From Poriferisodalis sp965208555 (lineage in GTDB: Bacteria > Actinomycetota > Acidimicrobiia > Acidimicrobiales > Poriferisodalaceae): a stretch of DNA of 64,000 bases. Both the position numbers and the translations under genes were made by a program. Under the pieces are notes generated by a model. That model saw only the letters and a program-made list of their open reading frames with translations, had not been told where the DNA came from and made no database searches. The stretch's first letter is position 1. Each line of letters starts with the position of its first letter. The DNA lies in assembly GCF_965208555.1 (NCBI RefSeq), contig NZ_OZ242342.1, positions 1,550,001 through 1,614,000 on the forward strand. Reading direction: 5' to 3'. This document shows, piece after piece, positions 1-7,046 of the stretch.

Positions 1-417
1 AACGAGAGAATCGCCAACAAATGGCGCGAAGTCGAGCAAGCCCTAGAAGACATGCAGGTTGAAACCGAGGTTGGGGGCTACTTCGACGGATGCTTCGAGT
101 ACGACGCTGCTCAAGCACTGAAGCGACGCTGGTCCGCCACCTCGCGCCTCGGACAAGACCGAGCAAACCAGATCTACAGCGAAACAGTTCAGAGTTTCAA
201 GGACTCACGCGTGGGCCAAGCACTGGCGAGGCACCTAATGACTCTCGACCCCGAGGACCGCGTCGCGGCCTACAACTCTCACGAAGAACAGCGAGCCCAA
301 ACTCTCCGCCCTGTGGACCGAGCGAAGGCCGAAATAGCACGCGAAGCCATCGACGATCTCGACGTGGAACTTGCCTATGGAGGGTCCGACAGGGGATTCA
401 TTGCGAAGCTCCGGTAG
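1..417 (+). CDS. Hypothetical protein, 5' end outside window
   Basis: The reading frame is open from the first base of the window to a TAG at 415-417, giving at least 138 residues. The first ATG inside the window is at 52 but the frame is already coding-like before it, so the gene probably starts upstream. The visible part is charged and helical (many Glu, Arg, Asp and Ala), with no signal peptide or membrane segment. I do not recognise the family. It lies at the edge of an accessory region with gene fragments, so it may itself be a C-terminal remnant. Confidence 0.55.
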   Translation, partial: NERIANKWREVEQALEDMQVETEVGGYFDGCFEYDAAQALKRRWSATSRLGQDRANQIYSETVQSFKDSRVGQALARHLMTLDPEDRVAAYNSHEEQRAQTLRPVDRAKAEIAREAIDDLDVELAYGGSDRGFIAKLR

Positions 418-708
418 CGCCCCTGCGGACGGGCCGGGACGCCAGACTTCGGTGTCGTGCGTCCTCACCTGACTCGCCGCTGCGCTCAACGAGGCATCGC
501 TCGATATGCAACACACCCCGAAGGCGCAAGGAACCAAGCTGCCTTACCAGCACAGCGAACCGCCTTGACGACCATCCCGCAGGGGGCGACTCCACTGCTG
601 ATGCCACCAGCCGCGCCGGAGTGAGACTGTGGTCACCCGGTTCGGTCTTGGTCGCACAACGCGTCGGGACCGATGCGACACCCGATAACGGTTCCCGCAG
701 GCGGGCTG

Positions 709-1356
709 TCAACGGTGGTGCAACAGGAGGCTCACGTGGCTCTCGAAGAACTCGAAGCCCGACGAGAGCGCGACTTCCGGATACTCGTGCAAGAAGCTGT
801 CGATCCGGCTCGCGATCCAATCGTGCAGTTCGTCGTTTCCGGCCCGATAGCTCAGTTCGAGTGCGCGCAGCAGCACACTCAAGCGCTCCTCGTCATCGAC
901 CTGCTCCAGCTCGGCGATTCGCAGATAGGCGTCGATGGCGGCTTGGCTGCGCTCCTTGAGGTTGCCATCGGCACGCACCCACAGCAGGTCCATGAGCCTG
1001 GCCTTGAGCAGCGGGTTCAGCCGGTCACTCGATGCGCAGGCGCGCCACAGATCCACTGACTGCTGCGGGACTTCCGACAGCTCCACCGGCGACGGCCTTC
1101 CTGCCGCGTCCGCAGGAGAGGGCACGAACGGGTCCCGCTCGCAGCCTCTCGCTGTAGTACTGAGACGCAGTTCGTACATGCAGGCTTCTGCGATTGCATA
1201 GAGCCCCCAGTCGTCAGGACAGTCAAGCCAGCGGTCGTAGAACGATTCACCGAGGTCACGCACTCTGACCCAGAAGCGCCCAGCGGTCATCGCGTCCGCG
1301 AAAAACGCATCCGCGTAGCTCACGTACCTATCAGCGTCAACCGTCTCCATGTCCAT
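709..1356 (-). CDS. Helical-repeat protein fragment (copy A)
   Basis: This is a 215-residue soluble, helix-rich protein of unknown function. Residues about 105-190 contain a block with LNPLLKARLMDLLW, then AAIDAYLRIAEL and DDEERLSVLLRALELS. The same block, in the same order, occurs in the protein at 3050-3688, so the two are paralogues in opposite orientation. The block resembles the N-terminal part of much longer proteins carrying DUF7380/DUF4209-type regions. That is recalled from the family, not searched. Relative to such proteins this copy ends early, so it is probably truncated. A small helix-turn-helix frame lies immediately upstream and overlaps its 5' end by 20 bases. Confidence 0.5.
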   Translation of the reverse strand: MDMETVDADRYVSYADAFFADAMTAGRFWVRVRDLGESFYDRWLDCPDDWGLYAIAEACMYELRLSTTARGCERDPFVPSPADAAGRPSPVELSEVPQQSVDLWRACASSDRLNPLLKARLMDLLWVRADGNLKERSQAAIDAYLRIAELEQVDDEERLSVLLRALELSYRAGNDELHDWIASRIDSFLHEYPEVALSSGFEFFESHVSLLLHHR

Positions 1357-1564
1357 GGCAAGGAGAATGCGCAGGCGAGCGACAACAGGTCACGAATTGC
1401 GCCCAAAGAAGCCATTCGAGGGTCGAACCAGCGTCTCTCCAGCGAGCCACGGTGCTCACACTGACACCGGCGACGCGGGCTGCCACGACTAAAGAGCCGC
1501 CACCGCGGGCACAGTCCACCACCCGTCGGATGCGGTGCCGCTTCTCGCTCTGTGTTGTCGCCAT
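1337..1564 (-). CDS. Small helix-turn-helix protein or remnant
   Basis: This is a 75-residue frame. Residues about 9-46 read as a homeodomain-like helix-turn-helix: basic helix RHRIRRVVD, then GGSLVVAARVAGVSVSTVARW, where AARVAGVS and the following TVARW fit the turn and recognition helix of transposase or phage small-terminase type HTHs. The last 25 residues are low-complexity (Cys, Pro, His, Gly) and look out of frame, which suggests a frameshifted remnant. It overlaps the 5' end of the helical-repeat gene downstream on the same strand. It could be a chance frame, but the HTH match is better than expected for a shadow. Confidence 0.35.
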   Translation of the reverse strand: MATTQSEKRHRIRRVVDCARGGGSLVVAARVAGVSVSTVARWRDAGSTLEWLLWAQFVTCCRSPAHSPCHGHGDG

Positions 1565-1709
1565 GGCGGCGACAATGCCCTCACATGCCGAGCGGCAGCA
1601 TCGTCGCGTCCGAATCGACAGCTACATTGCACGCCGCTGAACCAGGAGCCCTCCGATTGGATCGCCTCAGTGGCGGCATTCATGGGCACTGCGAACCTCG
1701 GAAATCGTG

Positions 1710-2477
1710 ATGCCAGAACTCGACATCGACGAAGCGCAAAGAACAGTCAGCGAGTTCCTGCAGGTGTTGAACGTGAACAAGTCCGTCGATGACGCCTACA
1801 GCATCCACGACATGAACTCTCAGTCAACCAGTCCGCGGGATCACCCTTCCCATTCCGGGCTTCTACGCCTGCAGCCGCTCATCGAGCAAATCGCCGGTGT
1901 CGTTGATCCGGACGAACCGAGAGACAGATTCAAGCCGCAAGGCCAATTCTGGCAATGGGATACCGCGAGTGAAGCCGCCGAACGTCTTGCCGGCATCCTC
2001 AGCCAAGCCGACCGCAGAGAAGCGATCTTCCCGACGCGAGGCCCAGCGCTCAGGGCCGTTGGCCTTCACGGTTGGGTCTGGGATGCTGCGCGCGGCCGCT
2101 GGGATGACGGTTACTTTCGTGACGCGGTCCACGCTGCTGCTGAAGCCGTGCAGCAGAAAACGCGGGTCCGCTTAGAACGACGGGATCTCTCCGGCAAGAG
2201 TGTCTATGAGCAGGCTTTCTCGCTTGACGAAGCCAGCGAGGCGAATCCCCGACTTCGGCTCACCGTGGTGGATGAAGAGGACGCCGAGAGTTGGCGCTCG
2301 GCGCATCTCGGCGCCATGCATCTCGGCATCGCCGTAACCGCGGGGATTCGGAACTTGTCAGGTCATCATGCCGTCGAATTGAGCGAACAAGAGGCCCTTG
2401 AGCAGCTCGCTGCCCTCAGCGTTCTGGCACGCTGGGTCGATTCCAGCAAGCGGCATCCTCAGTCAATAGAAGCCTGA
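1710..2477 (+). CDS. TIGR02391 (Ymh) family protein, HEPN-like
   Basis: This is a 255-residue protein; an ATG at 1710 follows a GTG at 1707, and either could be the start. The C-terminal half carries hallmarks I recognise from the TIGR02391/Ymh family: LHGWVWDAARGRWDDGYF, a KTRVRLERRDLSGKSVYEQ block, a WRSAHLGAMHLG block, and GIRNLSGHHAVEL followed by EQEALEQLAALSVLARW. The segment R-NLSG-H near residue 214 fits the R-x4-6-H signature of HEPN ribonucleases. Members of the family are often found with phage or plasmid defence genes. The function here, perhaps an RNase effector or abortive-infection component, is inference. No obvious MNT partner lies next to it. Its neighbours are gene fragments, which fits a decayed defence island. 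Confidence 0.7.
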   Translation: MPELDIDEAQRTVSEFLQVLNVNKSVDDAYSIHDMNSQSTSPRDHPSHSGLLRLQPLIEQIAGVVDPDEPRDRFKPQGQFWQWDTASEAAERLAGILSQADRREAIFPTRGPALRAVGLHGWVWDAARGRWDDGYFRDAVHAAAEAVQQKTRVRLERRDLSGKSVYEQAFSLDEASEANPRLRLTVVDEEDAESWRSAHLGAMHLGIAVTAGIRNLSGHHAVELSEQEALEQLAALSVLARWVDSSKRHPQSIEA

Positions 2478-3049
2478 GACACAGCACTGTCGGGACTACC
2501 AGTCCGCTGATGGCGAACACTGCTGCAACGAGCTTCAGCATCGTTGAGCGCATGCTCCAGGCAGCTGTACACCATCCGCGCGAGCGATCCGCCGCTCGGA
2601 TGACCAGTTGTCGTGGACATAGAGGCTGGCAACAGAGCAATGGGTTGAGCCCACCGTGGGAACGCAGTGTCGGCGGGAACGGACACGACGACAAGAGGCC
2701 CGATGTCTCACGCTGGTGCACGCCAGACAGCCATGGGGAGGCGGCTCTTGGTCGAACGGATCAAGGCCGGCGCCCCCGAGGCTGGGGTGGTCCGCCAGAT
2801 GGGTCCAAACGGGTGAGCTTGATCGTATGCCGGCCGTGATGCCGTATCGGGACGCAGGTGTGCTGGCGAGAATGCTGAGGTGGCTGGCCGAATACAGCCA
2901 GCTCGACGCGATGGCGCTTGGTCGGACTCGCAAGACCAGACGTCGAAGTAAGCGGTGGACTGGTCGCGGACGAGGCCGGAAGCTAGGTCGGGACGCGGGG
3001 CTTCGGGCTATTCGGGTCTTCTCGTTCGGTTGCTCATTACGTTCCATCC
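2478..3049. other. No gene supported
   Basis: These 570 bases contain short frames on both strands but none with convincing composition, start site or family match. The longest plus-strand frame (2656-3069) is arginine- and tryptophan-rich like a GC shadow. Only about 40 residues in its middle, beginning near 2828 with MPAVMPYRDAGVL, look protein-like, and they may be a remnant. No clear terminator or promoter is visible. Confidence 0.4.
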
Positions 3050-3688
3050 ATGACTGTGACCACTCCTGAACTCGATTCCAGTGTCCAGACTGTCAACGGG
3101 TTTTGCGCTGATCTCGTGGCGGATTCCGATGCCTCGTCGTTTGCGCTGGAGGATCTGCGGCGGCGTATCGACGAGCATCGCGAATCCCATGACGATCCTG
3201 ACCGAGCGTTCACGGCGCTGTCCGTGGCGTGCGGATACACGACACGCCGCGGCCAGCCCGACCCTCACGGCGACTTGGCGCTCGGGGAATGGATTCCGGG
3301 ATGGATCGACATCGAGCATGACAGCATGCTCACCTGCCCGCCGCCGCTCGACCGAGTGAACAGCACGATCCAGGACCGATGGGCCGAACTCGCCCAGGAG
3401 ACCGCCCTTCACCCGTTGCTGCGCGCACGGCTCGCGGACCTGCTGAGCACGCTGGGGCACGGCAACGCATCCGAGTTCGAGCAGATCGCAGTGCACGCAT
3501 ACCTCGAAACGCTCGCCGACCCCGCAATCGACGAGCGAGAGCGCATGACCGCGCTCAGACGCCTCGCGCACCTAAGCGACGAACTCCAAGACCCCCGCCT
3601 GCCGCAGATCGTCGCAGCCAACCTGCCGGCTAGTTGCGCACGCCGAGGCTCCCGAGGGATCGACGACGGGACACTCGCCGCTGCATAA
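3050..3688 (+). CDS. Helical-repeat protein fragment (copy B)
   Basis: This is a 212-residue soluble protein paralogous to the minus-strand gene at 709-1356. The shared block is LHPLLRARLADLLS, then VHAYLETLADPAID and RERMTALRRLAHLSDEL at residues about 120-185, with the same spacing as in copy A. After LPQIVAANL the sequence turns into a low-complexity Arg/Gly/Ser tail and stops, as expected if a longer gene was broken by a frameshift or junction. An N-terminal region (residues 1-110) precedes the block. The function is unknown. The parent family seems to be the long DUF7380/DUF4209-like proteins, which is tentative. Confidence 0.55.
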   Translation: MTVTTPELDSSVQTVNGFCADLVADSDASSFALEDLRRRIDEHRESHDDPDRAFTALSVACGYTTRRGQPDPHGDLALGEWIPGWIDIEHDSMLTCPPPLDRVNSTIQDRWAELAQETALHPLLRARLADLLSTLGHGNASEFEQIAVHAYLETLADPAIDERERMTALRRLAHLSDELQDPRLPQIVAANLPASCARRGSRGIDDGTLAAA

Positions 3689-3947
3689 GCCGCTGACCGG
3701 CAGCGCTGTCGATAGGCCAACCCACCGCGGACTGCCGGTAGTCGTTTCGCGTGAAATTGTGTGCGCGTGATGCAGGCGCGCCGCCGACGGCGGTGTGGCG
3801 TAGAGCAAGGTGACCTCATTCTGAAGCGTGAGGGGCACACCAGCGATTTCTGCGGATTCGGAAAACTCACCGAGTCACTTGCATCTGCTTAGGAAATTGC
3901 GCGGGATAGCGTCACAGCGGGCACGTCGGAACAGAGGAGGGCTGTCT

Positions 3948-4301
3948 ATGAGGCGGGCATTCGCCGCTCTCGGAGCTGTGCTGCTCGCCAGTTGTGCAAG
4001 CTCAGGTCCCGAGTTAAGCGATGAGCGATCCTGCGAGGCTGCAGTGGCGAACATCTTCGCTCTCAGCGCCGAGCGCGATGCCATTGCCAGCGGGCAGATC
4101 AACAACGTCGGCGAAGCCTCCGATGTCTACGAGCAGCTCGTCATCGTTCACGGACGCCTTGAGACAACGCTGATCCAAGCACGATCACGCTGTGGTGATT
4201 CAGCGCTGCTCAAGGACATCGAGACGGTGGTGGACGAGGACCGTCAGTCCCTCGCCGAATTCTGCAGTGAGGTGCTCGATCGGCCCATCTCGCGCTGCTG
4301 A
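3948..4301 (+). CDS. Small secreted lipoprotein, unknown function
   Basis: This is a 117-residue protein beginning MRRAFAALGAVLLASCASSG: two arginines, a hydrophobic helix and a lipobox LLASC, so it should be exported and lipid-anchored at the cysteine. The frame is open upstream to 3828, but the ATG at 3948 is preceded by a strong ribosome-binding site (GAGGAGG at 3934-3940) at good spacing, which decides the start. The mature part has four further cysteines at RSCEAA, SRCGDS, EFCSEV and the C-terminal residue, which may form disulfides, and is otherwise helical. No family is recognised. It stands alone, with non-coding stretches on both sides. Confidence 0.65.
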   Translation: MRRAFAALGAVLLASCASSGPELSDERSCEAAVANIFALSAERDAIASGQINNVGEASDVYEQLVIVHGRLETTLIQARSRCGDSALLKDIETVVDEDRQSLAEFCSEVLDRPISRC

Positions 4302-4641
4302 CGCTCAACCGCCATTCAATGCCGAGTTCAGACGAGTCTGCGCAATTCCAAGTCGACGACGGCCACAGCCGCACTTGGGCTGACAAGGGAGCATCATCCG
4401 CTGGGTGCACTCCCGACTTCACGCGAACCCGCGCATCTCAGATTGCATCTGGACCCATCTCGACACCGGGTCCTTGACATAGGAGCTCAGCTAGGCGCTT
4501 CGTGCGTGAGGACTGCCGGATGTCCGAGCCGCTCGCGTATCGAGGGCACCGATCACGACTACTCGTGGCGTCGCCATGGTACTGAAGCGACAGGACGAGC
4601 GCCGAGCAGCGAGCATGCGGGTTCGGCTGCGGGCTGATGAG
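4302..4641. other. No gene supported
   Basis: About 340 bases between the lipoprotein gene and the end of the small minus-strand gene. Short frames occur on both strands but have no recognisable domain or ribosome-binding site, and no strong hairpin is visible. Confidence 0.4.
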
Positions 4642-4905
4642 TCAGGCGTCGTCGTCTTTGGGGTACCGGGATTCCAAGAGGTTCTGCGTGTCGGTGAAGC
4701 GCTGGTTCAGCTGTTCCCAGATGGGCTCGATCTTGGGATGTGTGTCCATCCCCGATGCGCGAATCATGAACAGAACGTCGAAGTACGCATTGCCGACTGC
4801 GGCAAGCACTCGGCCGCTCGCCAACGACAGCAGGTCGGGATCGTCGCACGCATCGGTGAACCGAGCCGCCAGACGTTCGCTTTGGATGCTGAAGTAGTGC
4901 GCCAT
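4642..4905 (-). CDS. Small hypothetical protein
   Basis: This is an 87-residue protein starting at an ATG complementary to 4903-4905 (MAHYFSIQSERLAARFTDAC) and ending YPKDDDA. The frame is open further upstream, but that upstream part is antisense to the methyltransferase remnant, so the internal ATG is the sensible start. The protein is amphipathic and helical, with no signal peptide or membrane span and no family I recognise. It is divergently oriented to the methyltransferase remnant, 27 bases away, and could be a fragment. Confidence 0.4.
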   Translation of the reverse strand: MAHYFSIQSERLAARFTDACDDPDLLSLASGRVLAAVGNAYFDVLFMIRASGMDTHPKIEPIWEQLNQRFTDTQNLLESRYPKDDDA

Positions 4906-4932
4906 CGGTCGAAGTGTAGGAGAGGCAGAATC

Positions 4933-5259
4933 GATCAGCCCGCGCCGACGCTCCCTGCGTCGATGGGCGGGAACCACACACCAATCGTCGACCAAGACTG
5001 GCTCGAAGGCAACGACAGCTGCTGGGTCACCCGCTATGGCGCGCACCTTTTCGACGGCGGCGAGACCTGCAAAATAATCGCGCAGCGTCTTCGACCCATC
5101 ACCGTCCAAGAGGCCGCTGCCATCCAGAGCCTTCCTGCCGACATGGAGTGGCGTGGCACCCGCAGCGCCGTCTACCGACAAATCGGCAACGCAGTTCCGT
5201 CGGGCTAGTCGACAGCCGTCGCGATAACGCTCACAGATTCACTGGGCACGCGCGTCTGA
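4933..5259 (+). pseudogene. DNA cytosine-5 methyltransferase, C-terminal remnant
   Basis: The frame from about 4933 reads DQPAPTLPASMGGNHTPIVD, then WVTRYGAHLFDGGE, RLRPITVQEAAAIQSLP and YRQIGNAVPSG. These match the C-terminal part of C5 cytosine methyltransferases, including conserved motifs IX (RxLTxxEaaxiQ) and X (QIGNAVP). The N-terminal catalytic half (motif I FxGxG, motif IV PCQ) is absent upstream. A TAG at 5206-5208 follows GNAVPSG, but the same frame continues with STAVAITLTDSL, like the usual helical end of these enzymes, to a TGA at 5257-5259. The gene is therefore 5'-deleted and has an in-frame amber codon. It is probably a dead relic of a restriction-modification or orphan methyltransferase gene. 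Confidence 0.7.
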
Positions 5260-5884
5260 TGGCCAAGGCGGATATTGAGGCCACAGCGGCAGCTGCAATT
5301 GCCTTACGCAGTCCGATACGGCGTATCGGTACATATCGCCTTCGGACCACTGGTGATCGTAGCAATCCAATATGACTCGATAGATCGCGTCAGCTGTGAG
5401 CCAAGACTCAGAGACTGGAACACGATGCGTATCACAGATCGATCTGAACTCGGCAGATCTCGACGTCAATCCTGATGACCCCATATACGCACCGTCTGGA
5501 CAATCGGCATCCAGGCGCGGTCCGCAGCATGCCCTATGCGCACGTCGTCGACGGTCCCAGTGCCCGGTATCGCACGCAATGTCGACAGCTCAGCATTGCA
5601 TCAAGATCACTGCATCGCGCATCCGTCAAGTTTGCCGAATAGTCCGTTGTTCCAGCATCATCGACATGCGGCAGCAGTCGAACGACCGAACTCTTGAAAC
5701 CTTTGACGTTATCGCTCGGGCGTCCTATTTTCGGCGACTCTGACTTCGGCTGTTGTCCGATCTCAGCGCCACACTCAGGACTCCTCGATGTCCAATTCCG
5801 TACAACTCACGCGTGCTGTTTCCCGGTTGTCCAAATCCTCAGGGAACGCACTTGAATTAAAATACGTGCGTCTGGTTAAAGACA

Positions 5885-5930
5885 GGTCGGTCGCCGCATC
5901 TTTCCTCCAAGATCGCTGCGGCGACCGACC
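5885..5930. repeat. 14-bp perfect inverted repeat (hairpin)
   Basis: The arms are GGTCGGTCGCCGCA at 5885-5898 and its exact complement TGCGGCGACCGACC at 5917-5930, with an 18-base spacer. There is no T-run after either arm, so it is not a textbook terminator. Its GC content contrasts with the AT-richer surroundings. It may be an attenuator, protein-binding site or element-end structure upstream of the recombinase-transposase pair. Confidence 0.75.
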
Positions 5931-5978
5931 AATTGATCTGCCATTCACTATGGCAGGTCTGACCAGATGCAATGCCTC

Positions 5979-6008
5979 AACTAGCCATACCGCAACTAGC
6001 CATACCGC
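5979..6008. repeat. Two tandem copies of a 15-bp unit
   Basis: The unit AACTAGCCATACCGC occurs at 5979-5993 and again at 5994-6008, followed by the first four bases of a third copy. The pair is flanked by a 9-bp direct repeat, AGATGCAAT, at 5965-5973 and 6016-6024. The second flank contains the ATG at 6018. Possible roles are recombinase arm-type binding sites or a slipped duplication at an insertion point. Confidence 0.7.
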
Positions 6009-6017
6009 AACTGATAG

Positions 6018-7046
6018 ATGCAATATAACACGTTCCCGCTTCCGCCCAGCTCTCGGTTCGCCGAGAACCAGTGGAAGCGCACGTCCGCGATTCGGCCGAT
6101 TTCACCCCGGATGCCGCATCGTATTCGCTCCGCAATCGGCGCCTGGAATCTCATCATGAGGGACGACTGGTGCATTTCGTCTTGGCTGCAGCCGATCAGC
6201 AGCGAAATAGCAGCCAGCTACGACCACAACGCAGGCTCATACCACAAAATCAACACCCTGATATTCGAGCTATTCGCCTACTTCGAAAGCGCCGGATTAG
6301 AACAGCTTCAGGATCTCACTGACGATGTCATCCCCGAATGGGTCGATTCGCCCGGATACAACGCACAGACCCAGACCCACTACGACCCCGCGCCGACAAC
6401 GCAGAGAAACCGGCTGTGGGCGGCACGGCTTGCGCTGAAGGCAGCACGACAGCTCGGCGCCCCCATCGACGCCAACGCACTGGTGCGCGGAGCAGTCATC
6501 GCAGAGGACGGCGGACGCAAGACCAAGCTGCTGACCGACACTCAGCTCGACAGGGTCAAGACCCACGCGGACCCCGGAACGCGTCCGTCACGGCGATCAG
6601 TGGCTGTGACGCTGTCGCTCGCAGGAGCCAAACCGGCGGAGATCCCCGCCGTGTGCCTCGCGGACATCGACCTGAATGTCGGCACCGTCCGACTCGGCAC
6701 CGGCGACAACGCCCGCGTCAACTCGCTCAGCGAATGGGGCTGCCGCACCATCCGGAGGCGCATCGAGCACACCCCGCCCGATTCGCGCACAGAGCCGCTG
6801 TGCGTCCGGCCTGCCACATCGCCCATTGGCGCAGCGCGCAGCATCCGCACCCAGCTGTCGCAGCTCATGCGCCAAGCCGGCATCGGGCACATCGACGGCA
6901 TCAGCGGCATGTCGATCCGCTACACCGCAGCACGCAAAGTCTTCGAATCAGCGGGAATCGAAGCAGCCGCCAGGTTCCTCGGCACCGGCTCTCTCGACAC
7001 CGCCGCAGCCGCAGTCGGACACACCTGGAGGTCCGACGATGGCTAG
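6018..7046 (+). CDS. Tyrosine-recombinase-like protein, catalytic residues degenerate
   Basis: This protein has up to 342 residues. The first ATG at 6018 has no clear ribosome-binding site, and an ATG at 6156 (MRDDWCISSW) is an alternative. A helical N-terminal region (about 60-110) is followed by a phage-integrase-like core: SLAGAKPAEIPAVCLADID fits box I, where the catalytic Arg seems replaced by Lys. In box II, GMSIRYTAARKVFESAGIE is followed by AARFLGTGSLDTAAAAVGH. The second Arg is present, the HxxR histidine reads Met, LGH reads LGT, and no clear nucleophilic Tyr follows. It is therefore probably a DNA-binding accessory protein, not an active recombinase. Its stop overlaps the start of the transposase gene by 8 bases, implying coupled translation. 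Confidence 0.6.
   Translation: MQYNTFPLPPSSRFAENQWKRTSAIRPISPRMPHRIRSAIGAWNLIMRDDWCISSWLQPISSEIAASYDHNAGSYHKINTLIFELFAYFESAGLEQLQDLTDDVIPEWVDSPGYNAQTQTHYDPAPTTQRNRLWAARLALKAARQLGAPIDANALVRGAVIAEDGGRKTKLLTDTQLDRVKTHADPGTRPSRRSVAVTLSLAGAKPAEIPAVCLADIDLNVGTVRLGTGDNARVNSLSEWGCRTIRRRIEHTPPDSRTEPLCVRPATSPIGAARSIRTQLSQLMRQAGIGHIDGISGMSIRYTAARKVFESAGIEAAARFLGTGSLDTAAAAVGHTWRSDDG

Larger units (their letters stand above)
5260..6017. other. Non-coding, lower-GC stretch with hairpins and repeats
   Basis: About 750 bases with visibly lower GC than the flanks and no convincing gene. A minus-strand frame at 5239-5484 (81 codons) has no recognisable motif. The stretch holds the 14-bp inverted repeat at 5885-5930 and the 15-bp tandem repeat at 5979-6008, and it leads into the recombinase-transposase element. 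It may hold the left end of that element, but I could not find terminal inverted repeats by eye. Confidence 0.45.

Noticed and set aside
90..959. A 289-codon plus-strand frame in the accessory region
   Set aside because: It is Arg/Ser/Pro-rich throughout, overlaps the partial gene at 1-417 in another frame and the helical-repeat gene on the other strand, and has no recognisable domain.
2656..3069. Plus-strand frame with a protein-like middle section
   Set aside because: Only about 40 residues look real, the flanks are shadow-like, and there is no ribosome-binding site; kept as a possible remnant inside the non-coding entry.
5239..5484. 81-codon minus-strand frame in the lower-GC stretch
   Set aside because: No motif, no ribosome-binding site and no context; similar-sized frames occur by chance in this region.
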